Assembly (NCBI RefSeq): GCF_020907245.1
Contig: NZ_JAJJWH010000018.1
Location: forward strand, 1-64,000
DNA length: 64,000 nt
DNA from: Pontibacter harenae
GTDB taxonomy: Bacteria; Bacteroidota; Bacteroidia; Cytophagales; Hymenobacteraceae
Reading direction: 5' to 3'
Part shown: piece after piece, positions 7,592 to 15,584 of the stretch
Position numbering within the stretch: the stretch's first letter is position 1
How the letters are laid out: each line of letters starts with the position of its first letter
Notes under the pieces: model-generated
The model's database searches: none
Told to the model about the DNA's origin: nothing
The model's input: the letters and a program-made list of their open reading frames with translations, nothing else
Translations under genes and position numbers: made by a program

Positions 7592-8602
7592 TTAAAAACT
7601 CTCGCGCAGCTCATAAGCCTGGCGCATGCGGCGGATCAGGCGTTCTGATTCTATAAAGTTCAGTGTTTGCTGTCCGTCCGAAAAAGCTTCTTCTGGTTTC
7701 TGATGCGTTTCATAAATCACACCATCCGCACCTGCCATCACAGCCGCCAGGGCCATATCAGCTACGTAATCGCGTAATCCGATGCCGTGAGATGGATCAA
7801 CAATGACAGGCAAATGCGTTTTCTCTTTCAGAACGGGCACAGCATTTAGATCCAAGATGTTACGGTAAGCTTTCTCATAGCCACGGATGCCACGTTCGCA
7901 CAGCATGATTTTTTCGTTTCCGTTGGAGAAGATGTATTCTGCCGCCTGTAGTAGCTCTTCTATGGTACCCGAAATACCGCGTTTCAGCAGCACAGGCTTT
8001 TGCGCCTCGCCTAGCGAGTCGAGTAGGTTAAAGTTCTGGCTGTTACGTGCTCCCACTTGGAATACGTCCACGAAATCAATCATCTCCTCTATCTGCGACA
8101 CTTGCATTACCTCCGTAATGATTTTGATGCCGTTTTCCTGACAGATGCGGTAGAACATTTGCAGGCCTTCCAGCCCCATTCCACGGAAAGCATAAGGTGA
8201 ACTGCGAGGCTTGAACACACCACCACGCATAATCTTCACGTTGTTTTCCTTCAGGTGCTGTACCACCAGCTCTATCTGCTTTTCGCTTTCGATGGAGCAC
8301 GGACCAGCCATAATGCTGAACTGCCCTTCGCCTATCGTCACGCCGTCACCTAAGTCAATGCGTGTAGGTTCAACTCTCCATTTGCGGGAGATTAGCTTAT
8401 ACTCATCTGATACACGATGTATATCGGCTACCCCTGCCAATTTGCCAATAGAACGAATATCAAATTCTTTCTTGCCGATGGCTACTAAGTAATGCGCATC
8501 CTGCGTAATAACCTCGTTAGCTTTATAGCCTATAGCCTCTACTTTTTGAAGAATGTTTTCCTTTACATCGGCAGAAATGCCCTGCTGTAACTGTATGATC
8601 AT
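7592..8602 (-). CDS. aroF: 3-deoxy-7-phosphoheptulonate (DAHP) synthase with N-terminal regulatory domain
   Basis: A 336-residue enzyme condensing phosphoenolpyruvate and erythrose 4-phosphate, the first step of the shikimate pathway. Residues 1-70 form the ferredoxin-like regulatory domain seen in Thermotoga-type (type I-beta) DAHP synthases, a site of feedback control in that family. The barrel shows AGPCSIES (metal Cys), GGVFKPRSSPYAFRG (substrate loop) and VIVDPSHGIG. It lacks a fused chorismate mutase. The gene overlaps trpA by a few bases as the last gene of the trp unit, so supply of chorismate precursor is tied to tryptophan attenuation. Confidence 0.93.
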   Translation of the reverse strand: MIIQLQQGISADVKENILQKVEAIGYKANEVITQDAHYLVAIGKKEFDIRSIGKLAGVADIHRVSDEYKLISRKWRVEPTRIDLGDGVTIGEGQFSIMAGPCSIESEKQIELVVQHLKENNVKIMRGGVFKPRSSPYAFRGMGLEGLQMFYRICQENGIKIITEVMQVSQIEEMIDFVDVFQVGARNSQNFNLLDSLGEAQKPVLLKRGISGTIEELLQAAEYIFSNGNEKIMLCERGIRGYEKAYRNILDLNAVPVLKEKTHLPVIVDPSHGIGLRDYVADMALAAVMAGADGVIYETHQKPEEAFSDGQQTLNFIESERLIRRMRQAYELRESF

Positions 8603-9381
8603 GGTTGGTTTCTAATGCTTTGGATGAATGATTGAATGTTTTCGGTGAGGCTGCCTTCCTTTTCTAACGCTTTGATGAACGCGCTGCCGATGATAGCCCC
8701 ACTGGCGTGGTTGCAGGCTTGAGCAAAGGTCTCGTTGTTGTGAATACCAAATCCAATTATGGCAGGATTCTTAAGCCCCATCGCCTTCACACGCTGGAAG
8801 TACTCCGTATTTTCAACGCCTTTATTATTGGTACCGCCTGTAGTAGATGCAGAAGAAACCATATACACAAATGCATTGGAATGGCTGTCGATTTCGCGGA
8901 TGCGCTGCTCAGGTGTTTGCGGCGTAACCAGGAACACCTTGCTCAGGCAATTAGCCTCGAAAATCTCCTTATATTCTTCCACATACTCAGCCAATGGCAG
9001 GTCAGGCAGAATGATGCCGTCAATACCTATTTCTTGGCATTTCTGGCAGAAGCGCTCCACACCGTACTGCATCACTGGATTCAGGTAGCCCATAAGCACC
9101 AGCGGAATCTGCGTCTGCTCCCGAATACCTTTTAATTGCTCAAACAGCTTTGGTATCGTCATGCCGTTGCGCAGGGCAAGTTCACTGCTGTGCTGAATTG
9201 TAGGGCCATCAGCCAACGGATCGGAGAAAGGCATGCCCACTTCAATCATCTCCACGCCGTTTCTCTCCAATTCCAGAATTATCGGCACTGTATCGTTCAG
9301 GTTCGGGAAGCCAGCTGTAAAGTACACCGACAGCAAACCCTGCTGCTTTTCCACAAAAAGCCTTTGAAGTCTATTTTCCAT
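8599..9381 (-). CDS. trpA: Tryptophan synthase alpha chain
   Basis: A 260-residue TIM barrel that cleaves indole-3-glycerol phosphate to indole, passed to TrpB through an inter-subunit tunnel. Catalytic residues are visible in [19 protein letters not shown] (Glu of EVG and Asp of DPLADGP). VSSASTTGG and GFGIHN hold the phosphate loop. The gene overlaps both trpB upstream and aroF downstream by a few bases, as expected for translationally coupled partners. Confidence 0.96.
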   Translation of the reverse strand: MENRLQRLFVEKQQGLLSVYFTAGFPNLNDTVPIILELERNGVEMIEVGMPFSDPLADGPTIQHSSELALRNGMTIPKLFEQLKGIREQTQIPLVLMGYLNPVMQYGVERFCQKCQEIGIDGIILPDLPLAEYVEEYKEIFEANCLSKVFLVTPQTPEQRIREIDSHSNAFVYMVSSASTTGGTNNKGVENTEYFQRVKAMGLKNPAIIGFGIHNNETFAQACNHASGAIIGSAFIKALEKEGSLTENIQSFIQSIRNQP

Positions 9382-10561
9382 TTAAGTCGAATCTGTTTAA
9401 GTAGGTGGTCAGGTCTTTGTCGCCGCGGCCAGAGAGGTTCAGCACCACGATATCATCTGGTTTCGCGCCAATACGATGAATAGCAGCAAGCGCGTGTGCC
9501 GATTCCAAGGCAGGAATAATACCCTCTAGTCTTGTCAGTTCCAGTACCGCCTGTAGTGCCTCATCATCGGTTACACTCTCAAAAATGGCGCGTTTGCTAT
9601 CGTATAGGTGCGCGTGTAGCGGACCTACGCCTGGGTAATCCAAGCCTGCGGATATAGAGTATGGCTCCGTTACCTGTCCGTCTTCGGTTTGCATCAATAA
9701 GGTGCGGCTTCCGTGAATAACACCTATTTTCCCCAGCACCGATGTCGCCGCCGATTCCCCAGAGTCTATACCTAAACCTGCAGCCTCCACAGCTACTAGT
9801 TTCACCTCAGGCACATCCAGGTAGTGATAAAAAGCTCCCGCAGCGTTACTGCCTCCTCCTACACAGGCCACCACGTAATCTGGGTTCTGACGACCTTCTT
9901 TCTCCTGCAGCTGCCACTTTATCTCTTCTGAAATGATCGCCTGAAAACGGGCCACCATATCGGGGTATGGGTGCGGCCCAACCACAGAACCAATGATATA
10001 ATAAGTGTCCAGCGGATTACTAATCCAATCACGGATAGCTTCGTTAGTGGCATCTTTTAGAGTCTTACTTCCACTAGTAGCAGCTACTACTTTAGCACCC
10101 AGCATTTTCATGCGGGCCACATTTGGTGCCTGCCGCTCAATATCAATGGCTCCCATGTATACAATACACTCCAGCCCCATCAGCGCACATACCGTAGCGG
10201 TGGCAACGCCATGCTGACCAGCGCCTGTTTCTGCAATAATGCGGGTTTTGCCCAAGCGTTTTGCCAGCAGCACCTGCCCTACCGTGTTGTTGATTTTATG
10301 AGCACCTGTATGGTTTAGGTCTTCACGCTTCAGGTAAATTTTGGTGTTATACTTCTCTGAAAGACGCTTGGCAAAGTATAGCGGCGTTGGGCGTCCCACA
10401 TAGTCGCGTAGCAGCCCCTGCAACTCCTCCTGGAATTCAGGCTCCTGCATAATCTGCAGGTAATTCTGGCGCAGCTCCTCCACATTCGGGAAAAGCATTT
10501 CAGGGATGTAAGCTCCACCGAACTTGCCGTAAAACCCCTTTTCGTTAACGTTATAGCTCAT
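9371..10561 (-). CDS. trpB: Tryptophan synthase beta chain
   Basis: A PLP enzyme joining indole and serine into tryptophan. Family motifs are [23 protein letters not shown] (the Lys binding PLP), [20 protein letters not shown] (phosphate-binding loop) and a C-terminal [10 protein letters not shown] chose the Met at 10561 ([12 protein letters not shown]), which gives 396 residues, the usual TrpB length. An in-frame Met ten codons upstream (10591) starts inside an AAGACACAGGAC-type intergenic repeat and is probably not used. Confidence 0.96.
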   Translation of the reverse strand: MSYNVNEKGFYGKFGGAYIPEMLFPNVEELRQNYLQIMQEPEFQEELQGLLRDYVGRPTPLYFAKRLSEKYNTKIYLKREDLNHTGAHKINNTVGQVLLAKRLGKTRIIAETGAGQHGVATATVCALMGLECIVYMGAIDIERQAPNVARMKMLGAKVVAATSGSKTLKDATNEAIRDWISNPLDTYYIIGSVVGPHPYPDMVARFQAIISEEIKWQLQEKEGRQNPDYVVACVGGGSNAAGAFYHYLDVPEVKLVAVEAAGLGIDSGESAATSVLGKIGVIHGSRTLLMQTEDGQVTEPYSISAGLDYPGVGPLHAHLYDSKRAIFESVTDDEALQAVLELTRLEGIIPALESAHALAAIHRIGAKPDDIVVLNLSGRGDKDLTTYLNRFDLNGK

Positions 10562-10570
10562 TTTTCTTTT

Positions 10571-10603
10571 AAGACTTAAGATATAAGACACAGGACGTAA
10601 GAC
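10571..10603. repeat. AGACACAAGA-family intergenic repeat, single arm
   Basis: Units of AAGACTTAAG, ATAAGACACAGG and ACGTAAGAC in tandem, related to the arms of the hairpin repeats at 13272-13347 and 18948-19020. Only one orientation is present here. It overlaps the possible upstream start of trpB. Confidence 0.6.
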
Positions 10604-10610
10604 TAAAACA

Positions 10611-10682
10611 TTGTCATTTCGAACGCAGTAAGAAATCTGCTATATGTAGCAATTCAAATTTCTACCGTTGGTCAGAATGACA
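10611..10682. repeat. GTCATTTCGAACGCAG-type palindromic intergenic element
   Basis: TTGTCATTTCGAACGCAGTA near the left end and AAATTTCTACCG...TCAGAATGACA at the right form an imperfect inverted repeat of about 70 bp. The TGTCATTTCGAA...AATGACA pattern is one I associate with dispersed intergenic palindromes in Bacteroidota genomes. Copies elsewhere in this genome cannot be checked here. Confidence 0.6.
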
Positions 10683-10698
10683 ACAAAGTAGCTGCTGT

Positions 10699-10741
10699 GC
10701 TTTTTAACTTTTTAACCTTCTAAAATCTTACTTTTTAACTT
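10699..10741. repeat. CTTTTTAAC-unit repeat overlapping the trpF 3' end
   Basis: Tandem degenerate units CTTTTTAAC, TTTTTAACC, TTCTAAAATC and CTTTTTAACT. The trpF stop codon and its last residues (KLKSKILEG) lie inside this stretch. Confidence 0.55.
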
Positions 10742-11347
10742 AGCAACCAGTTGCTGCACTTTTGTCACGTCCTTCAGCCCTGGTTCCAGTTCAAATCCGC
10801 TGTTCACATCTATGGCAAAAGGCTTTTTCTTTAGTTGGTTGATGCCTTTGATGTTTTCCAAATTAAGGCCGCCGCTCAGGAAGTAGGGTTTATCTGAAGT
10901 ATAATTCTCCAGCACCTGCCAATCAAACACAACACCGTTGCCACCATGCTCTTTGCCCTTCGTGTCAAAGAGGAAGTAGTCGCAAACCGCTTCGTAAGCT
11001 TCGGTACTGCTGAAATCAAAGTCCTCACCGACAGAGAAAACCTTTACTACTTCCAGCCCAACTTCTTTTAACTCCAGGCACTGGCTAGGACTTTCGCCGC
11101 CATGCAACTGCACAACCTGTAAGCCATGTTCAGCAGCTAGTGCTTTTATGATTGCTGGATCTTCATTTACAAAAACCCCAACTTTTTTAATGTTAGCAGG
11201 AAGTTCGGCCAAGATAGCCGAATTTATACTTGCTGAAACATCCCGTTTAGAACCATTGAAGAAGATAAAGCCTAGGTAATCGGGTTGCAGCGCTGCCACC
11301 TGCTGTATATTCTCGGGCTGGCGCATACCACATACTTTCAGCTTCAT
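10712..11347 (-). CDS. trpF: Phosphoribosylanthranilate isomerase
   Basis: A 211-residue TIM barrel converting phosphoribosylanthranilate to CdRP. The N-terminus MKLKVCGMR carries the catalytic Cys. VQLHGGES, the catalytic Asp in YFLFDTKGKEHGG, FLSGGLN and AIDVNSGFE (phosphate loop) follow. It overlaps trpC by a few bases. The C-terminal residues are encoded by repeat DNA. A second TrpF-fold gene at 30665-31288 lacks the Cys, so this is the functional isomerase. Confidence 0.95.
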   Translation of the reverse strand: MKLKVCGMRQPENIQQVAALQPDYLGFIFFNGSKRDVSASINSAILAELPANIKKVGVFVNEDPAIIKALAAEHGLQVVQLHGGESPSQCLELKEVGLEVVKVFSVGEDFDFSSTEAYEAVCDYFLFDTKGKEHGGNGVVFDWQVLENYTSDKPYFLSGGLNLENIKGINQLKKKPFAIDVNSGFELEPGLKDVTKVQQLVAKLKSKILEG

Positions 11348-12159
11348 GCTACTGGCTGCTTCTTTTCCTGCAGCGCCCTTAGCTCTTTTATAAACTCAGC
11401 TGCCGCACGCTCAGGTCGACCAGTCTGCATAAAGCGTTCACCTACTAAAAAGCCGTTATAGCCAGCCTGCTTCAGCTCCACCATCACCTTCGGTTCTGTA
11501 ATACCGCTTTCTGATATCTTGGTAACACCTTGCGGAATAAAGCTTGCCAGTTCAAGCGAAAGTCTAACATCGGTTTTAAAAGTTTTCAGGCTGCGGTTGT
11601 TTACGCCCAGCACCGATACATGCTCATTGAATGAGGCATCCAGTTCTTCTTTATCATGCACCTCCAACAACACTTCCAGATCTAAAGAACGGGCAAAAGC
11701 AGCCAATTCTTTCAATCGAGCAGGCTCTAAGGCCGCAGCAATCAAAAGTATCGCATCGGCCCCGATCGACTTAGCCTCCACAATTTGGTACTCATCCACC
11801 GTAAAATCTTTGCGCAGGATTGGGCAATAGTTATACTTGCGGGCAACCATCAGATCTTCATTCTTGCCACCAAAATAATTTTGGTCTGTCAGCACCGATA
11901 ACGCAGAAGCACCCGCCTGCATATATCCGATAGATGTTCTCTCTACTGAAACGTAAGGATTGATATCGCCACGAGAAGGTGACTTTCTTTTAATCTCAGC
12001 AATGATACCGCTTTTGTCAGGGCGCAGCAAGTAGCGTTCCAGCGATACTGTGGGCGTTTCAAAGTATAAACTTTTCTCAAGCAGCTTCACAGGATACAAC
12101 TCCTTGCGCTCCGCTACCTCTTTATACTTATGAGCAATGATTTCGTCTAGTATGTTCAT
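11344..12159 (-). CDS. trpC: Indole-3-glycerol phosphate synthase
   Basis: A 271-residue TIM barrel closing CdRP to indole-3-glycerol phosphate. Motifs are IIAEIKRKSPSRG (catalytic Lys and phosphate loop), LSVLTDQNYFGG, ILRKDFTVDEYQI (catalytic Lys), LGVNNRSLKTF and SESGI. It is separate from TrpF here, unlike the fused enzyme of enteric bacteria. The start at 12159 gives the usual family N-terminus MNILDEIIAHKYKEV. Confidence 0.96.
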   Translation of the reverse strand: MNILDEIIAHKYKEVAERKELYPVKLLEKSLYFETPTVSLERYLLRPDKSGIIAEIKRKSPSRGDINPYVSVERTSIGYMQAGASALSVLTDQNYFGGKNEDLMVARKYNYCPILRKDFTVDEYQIVEAKSIGADAILLIAAALEPARLKELAAFARSLDLEVLLEVHDKEELDASFNEHVSVLGVNNRSLKTFKTDVRLSLELASFIPQGVTKISESGITEPKVMVELKQAGYNGFLVGERFMQTGRPERAAAEFIKELRALQEKKQPVA

Positions 12160-12161
12160 TT

Positions 12162-12202
12162 ATTTAATGTGCTAATGCGGTAATGTACTAATTTTCAATT
12201 AC
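12162..12202. repeat. TAATGTGC-unit intergenic repeat
   Basis: TTAATGTGCTAATGCGGTAA followed by TGTACTAATTTTCAATTA. These are tandem units of about 8-10 bp on TAATGTGC, a third short-unit family within the trp operon, in the gap between trpD and trpC. Confidence 0.55.
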
Positions 12203-12251
12203 GTGTTACAACCACCCTTAACCCTCTTTGTAAGATAAAGGAGTGGTTTAA

Positions 12252-13259
12252 TTACGCCACCACCAGCTTCTGATCATTTATCAGCTTGTTAAATAAGGTG
12301 AAAGCCTTACCTGATTCAAGCGTTTCTTTTGCTATGGCTACGGCTTCTTTTACTGCCAATTCAGGCTTAGCGCATTGCAAAGCCATACCTGCATTGGCTG
12401 CAACTACGGCTGTTTGCGCTTCAGCACCCTCTCCTTTCAATACATCCAGGAAAATCTTGGCTGAGGCTGCTACATCATCTCCACCTTTAATCTGCTCCTG
12501 CTGCAAACGTGGTAAGCCAAGTGTTTCCGCATCTAACAATGCTTCTGCACGGTCTGAAATTACTTTAAAAGGACTAGTTAAAGAAATCTCATCGTAGCCA
12601 TCTAGGGTATGGATGATGCTGTAGTGGTTATTTGTTTGCTGGTACAGGTAAGCATACATGCGGGCCAGTTCCAGACTATATACGCCAACCATCTGGCGTT
12701 TCGGGAAAGCTGGATTCACCATTGGCCCCAGCATATTGAAAAAGGTTTTCACACCTAAATCTCTGCGTATGCCTCCTACAGATTTCATGGCGGGGTGAAA
12801 CAGCGGCGCGTGCAGAAAGCAAATATTATACTCGGCTATGCTGCGCTCCAGTTTATCGGCATCTGTTGTAAATTGTATTCCCAGCGCCTCCAGCACGTTC
12901 GAAGATCCGCAGGAAGAAGAAACTCCGTAGTTGCCATGCTTCGCGACAGCCACACCGTTGGCCGCTACTACAAAAGAAGAAAGCGTGGAAATATTAAAGG
13001 TATCCTTTCCGTCACCACCTGTACCACATAAGTCAATAGGGTTATAAGCATCCAACTCCACACGGTGGCACAGGTCTTGCAGCGCATCCCGGAAGCCTTC
13101 CAGTTCATCTACCGTAATGCTGCGCATCATATACACCGTCAGGAAGCTGGAAATTTGGCTTTGGTTATACTTGCCAGCGGCAATATTCACCAGCACCTCC
13201 CGCGCCTGCTCCTTTGTCAGCGCTTTATGCTCGAATAAATGGTTAAGTATTTCTTTCAT
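12252..13259 (-). CDS. trpD: Anthranilate phosphoribosyltransferase
   Basis: A 335-residue enzyme transferring phosphoribose from PRPP to anthranilate. Signatures are CGTGGDGKDTFNISTL (PRPP/pyrophosphate loop), KHGNYGVSSSCGSSNVLEALG and FFNMLGPMVNPA. The N-terminal helical domain (MKEILNHLFEHKALTKEQA) is complete. It is flanked by two repeat-bearing gaps, one to trpG (about 90 bp) and one to trpC. Confidence 0.96.
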   Translation of the reverse strand: MKEILNHLFEHKALTKEQAREVLVNIAAGKYNQSQISSFLTVYMMRSITVDELEGFRDALQDLCHRVELDAYNPIDLCGTGGDGKDTFNISTLSSFVVAANGVAVAKHGNYGVSSSCGSSNVLEALGIQFTTDADKLERSIAEYNICFLHAPLFHPAMKSVGGIRRDLGVKTFFNMLGPMVNPAFPKRQMVGVYSLELARMYAYLYQQTNNHYSIIHTLDGYDEISLTSPFKVISDRAEALLDAETLGLPRLQQEQIKGGDDVAASAKIFLDVLKGEGAEAQTAVVAANAGMALQCAKPELAVKEAVAIAKETLESGKAFTLFNKLINDQKLVVA

Positions 13260-13271
13260 TTTGAAAAAGAT

Positions 13272-13347
13272 TTAAGACACAAGACGCAAGACACAGGATT
13301 TTGTGTAGGTAAAAAGTCTTGATACTTGTGTCTGATGTCTTGTGTCT
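13272..13347. repeat. AGACACAAGA-family hairpin repeat between trpG and trpD
   Basis: A left arm of AGACACAAGACGCAAGACAC type and a right arm of CTTGTGTCTGATGTCTTGTG type form an imperfect inverted repeat of more than 20 bp. It sits inside the trp operon, so the transcript should fold here. It could pause, process or stabilise the mRNA. That function is inference. Confidence 0.7.
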
Positions 13348-13350
13348 ATT

Positions 13351-13914
13351 TTAACTTTCCAGCCAGTTCTTAATGATTTCGCGGCCGTGCTCCGTTAGCA
13401 CCGACTCTGGGTGAAACTGAACGCCTCTAACATCGTGCTCGCGGTGGCGCAGGGCCATAATATTACCTGTGGCATCTACAGCGGTGGGTACAAGACATTC
13501 TGGCAATTCTTTTTCTACTAACCAGGAGTGGTAGCGGCCTGTTCCGAACTGCTGCGGCAGGTTCTTGAAAAGGGGTTCGTCTGTAGCTACAACTTCAGTT
13601 GGTATAGCTACGCCGTGCCATACCTCGTTACTGTTAAGCAATTTAGCACCATATACTTCGCCTATAGCTTGATGACCGAGGCAAACACCGAAAAGACTTT
13701 TGCTGGGGCCATAGGTACGAATCACATCCTTTAAAATGCCAGCTTCGTCTGGTATACCTGGGCCTGGCGAAAGCATGATCTTCTGAAATTTCCCTACTTC
13801 CTCTAACGTAATTTTATCGTTGCGGCGAACGGTTACTTCTGCACCTAGCTCCTGTAGCAAATGTACCAGGTTATAGGTAAAAGAATCGTAGTTGTCTATT
13901 ACAAGAACTTCCAT
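13351..13914 (-). CDS. trpG: Anthranilate synthase component II (glutamine amidotransferase)
   Basis: A 187-residue class I amidotransferase feeding ammonia to TrpE. Motifs are LVIDNYDSFTYNLVHLLQ, ILSPGPGIP, LFGVCLGHQAIGE with the nucleophile Cys, and GVQFHPESVLTEHG with the His-x-Glu pair. It begins one base after the trpE stop. In many bacteria a TrpG also serves aminodeoxychorismate synthase. Its place beside trpE supports the trp role here. Confidence 0.95.
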   Translation of the reverse strand: MEVLVIDNYDSFTYNLVHLLQELGAEVTVRRNDKITLEEVGKFQKIMLSPGPGIPDEAGILKDVIRTYGPSKSLFGVCLGHQAIGEVYGAKLLNSNEVWHGVAIPTEVVATDEPLFKNLPQQFGTGRYHSWLVEKELPECLVPTAVDATGNIMALRHREHDVRGVQFHPESVLTEHGREIIKNWLES

Positions 13915-13915
13915 A

Positions 13916-15328
13916 TTAGTTTATTTCCTGCGCCGTTTGCAGAGCGCGTCTTAATGCCATTAACTTATTATCTACCTCCTGTAGTTCACTTTGCGGATCA
14001 GAAGCTGCTACTACACCTGCCCCAGCTTGGTAATACAGCTTATAGTCTTTGCTCAGGAAAGAACGAATCATGATGGCGCTGTTGAAGTTGCCGTTGAAAT
14101 CCAGGAATCCGATGCAGCCACCGTAAAAGGAACGGTTGGTGGTTTCGTAGCGATCGATGAGCTGCATGGCCATGTGCTTTGGAGCACCCGATAGCGTACC
14201 TGCTGGAAACGTGCTGGCCACCATCGGTAGCGAATCTTCCTGCCTGTGCAACTGCCCTGATACCTTTGAAACCAGGTGTATTACGTGGGAGTAGTACTGA
14301 ATCTCGCGGAAGGTTTCCACTTGCACGCTATGGCCGTTGCGACTCAAGTCATTACGGGCCAAATCTACCAGCATTACGTGCTCAGCGTTTTCTTTCGGAT
14401 CGGCCAATAATTTTTCAGCCAGTGCTGCATCCGCAGCATCGTCTCCTGTTCTTCTGAAAGTACCAGCAATCGGGAAAATGCTCGCTTTTTTGTCTTTAAT
14501 TACCAGCTGCGCCTCTGGCGAAGAACCGAAGATCTTAAAGCTGCCGTAATCGAAATAGAAAAGGTAAGGCGATGGATTGATGGAACGGAGCGCACGATAA
14601 ACATTGAATTCATCGCCTTTAAATGCTTGGGCAAACCTTCTGGAGAGTACCAACTGGAACACATCGCCTCTAAAACAATGCTGCTTCGCCTTCTCAATGT
14701 TCTGCAGGAATCCTTCTGCTGAGATATTCTGCTCTTCTTCGCCTGTGGTCTTGAAAGTATAACTTGGTATGTTGCGGCTGTTTAGCAGTGCCTCCAGTTG
14801 CGCAATGCCATCGTCGCCTTCAGTTTCATAGTTATGCGAAAAGATAAAAGCCTCATTGGTGAAGTGGTTAATGGCGATTATGAAGCGGTACACGGCATAA
14901 TATAGATCTGGAATCTGCTGACGGTCGGGACGCTGCTGAACTTCAATATCCTCAAAATAACGCACTGCATCGTAGCTCATGTACCCGAAGAGGCCGTTGT
15001 GGATGAAGCCAAACTTCTTTTGCTCTTCTATATCAAAGGCCGAAGCAAAATCAGAAAGCATGCCTGGCACATTGGTATCTTTCGTGATTTCGGTGGTACG
15101 GGTGCTGCCGTCTGGAAAAGATTCTGTCAGTACCTCGTTCTGCACTTTTATGCTGGCAATGGGGCTGCAGCAGATATAGGAGAAGCTGTTTTCGGCGCCG
15201 TGGTAATCGGAACTCTCCAGCAGGATGCTGTTCGGATAACGGTCGCGAAGTTTTAAATAGACACTTACAGGCGTCAGGATGTCGGCCAGTAAGCGCTTAT
15301 AGGTAGTTTTGAGTTGATATTTTTTCAT
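13916..15328 (-). CDS. trpE: Anthranilate synthase component I
   Basis: A 470-residue chorismate-binding enzyme making anthranilate. The N-terminal domain has ILLESSDYHG, matching the LLES motif that binds feedback-inhibiting tryptophan. The catalytic domain has PAGTLSGAPKHMAMQLIDRYE, GCIGFLDFNGN and YQAGAGVVAASDPQSE. It is first in the trp unit, downstream of the Trp leader and terminator. It is therefore controlled both by attenuation and probably by feedback. Confidence 0.96.
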   Translation of the reverse strand: MKKYQLKTTYKRLLADILTPVSVYLKLRDRYPNSILLESSDYHGAENSFSYICCSPIASIKVQNEVLTESFPDGSTRTTEITKDTNVPGMLSDFASAFDIEEQKKFGFIHNGLFGYMSYDAVRYFEDIEVQQRPDRQQIPDLYYAVYRFIIAINHFTNEAFIFSHNYETEGDDGIAQLEALLNSRNIPSYTFKTTGEEEQNISAEGFLQNIEKAKQHCFRGDVFQLVLSRRFAQAFKGDEFNVYRALRSINPSPYLFYFDYGSFKIFGSSPEAQLVIKDKKASIFPIAGTFRRTGDDAADAALAEKLLADPKENAEHVMLVDLARNDLSRNGHSVQVETFREIQYYSHVIHLVSKVSGQLHRQEDSLPMVASTFPAGTLSGAPKHMAMQLIDRYETTNRSFYGGCIGFLDFNGNFNSAIMIRSFLSKDYKLYYQAGAGVVAASDPQSELQEVDNKLMALRRALQTAQEIN

Positions 15329-15345
15329 GTCTCGTTTCTGAGGTT

Positions 15346-15385
15346 AAACAAAAAGCCCGCTGCTCTGGGTGAACAGCGGGCTTTT
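15346..15385 (-). terminator. Trp attenuator terminator with antiterminator
   Basis: AAAAGCCCGCTG at 15351-15362 and its exact complement at 15374-15385 form a 12-bp GC-rich stem. On the minus strand it is followed by TTTTTGTTT, 18 bp before trpE. GTGAACAGCG at 15369-15378, on the 5' side of the stem in the RNA, is the perfect complement of CGCTGTTCAC at 15431-15440 inside the Trp leader. A third hairpin (CACGTTACA/TGTATCGTG, one mismatch) directly follows the Trp codons and overlaps the antiterminator arm. All parts of a classical attenuator are visible. Confidence 0.88.
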
Positions 15386-15407
15386 ATACCTTTATATGTT
15401 GCTATAC

Positions 15408-15491
15408 TTAATTCAGTTCAGTTATAGCGGCGCTGTTCACGATACATTCTGTAACGTGCCACCACCAAGCTGTATGTAAGTTCTGAATCAT
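15408..15491 (-). CDS. trpL: Tryptophan leader peptide (attenuator)
   Basis: A 27-codon frame beginning MIQNLHTAWWWHV and ending AAITELN before TAA, with three consecutive Trp codons at 15459-15467. Tryptophan is rare, so three in a row in a peptide 80 bp before trpE is strong evidence. Stalling there would free the CGTGAACAGCG segment to pair with the terminator. The frame starts about 26 bp after an excellent Bacteroidota -7 box. Confidence 0.9.
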   Translation of the reverse strand: MIQNLHTAWWWHVTECIVNSAAITELN

Positions 15492-15516
15492 TCTCTATTT
15501 TCTTATCTCTATATCA

Positions 15517-15546
15517 CAAATGTAGAGGCTAAAATTAAAACACCAA
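15517..15546 (-). promoter_or_regulatory. trp operon promoter (-33 TTG, -7 TACATTTG)
   Basis: On the minus strand TTG (complement of 15544-15546) is separated by 19 bp from TACATTTG (complement of 15517-15524). This exactly matches the Bacteroidota consensus TTG-N19-TAnnTTTG. Transcription would begin near 15510, just before the Trp leader peptide. Confidence 0.8.
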
Positions 15547-15584
15547 AATTTTACTATATTTTTTTCTTCCGAAAGTATAGCTGA

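Noticed and set aside
10562..10591. Upstream ATG start for trpB
   Set aside because: The extra ten residues come from repeat DNA. The Met at 10561 matches the family N-terminus.
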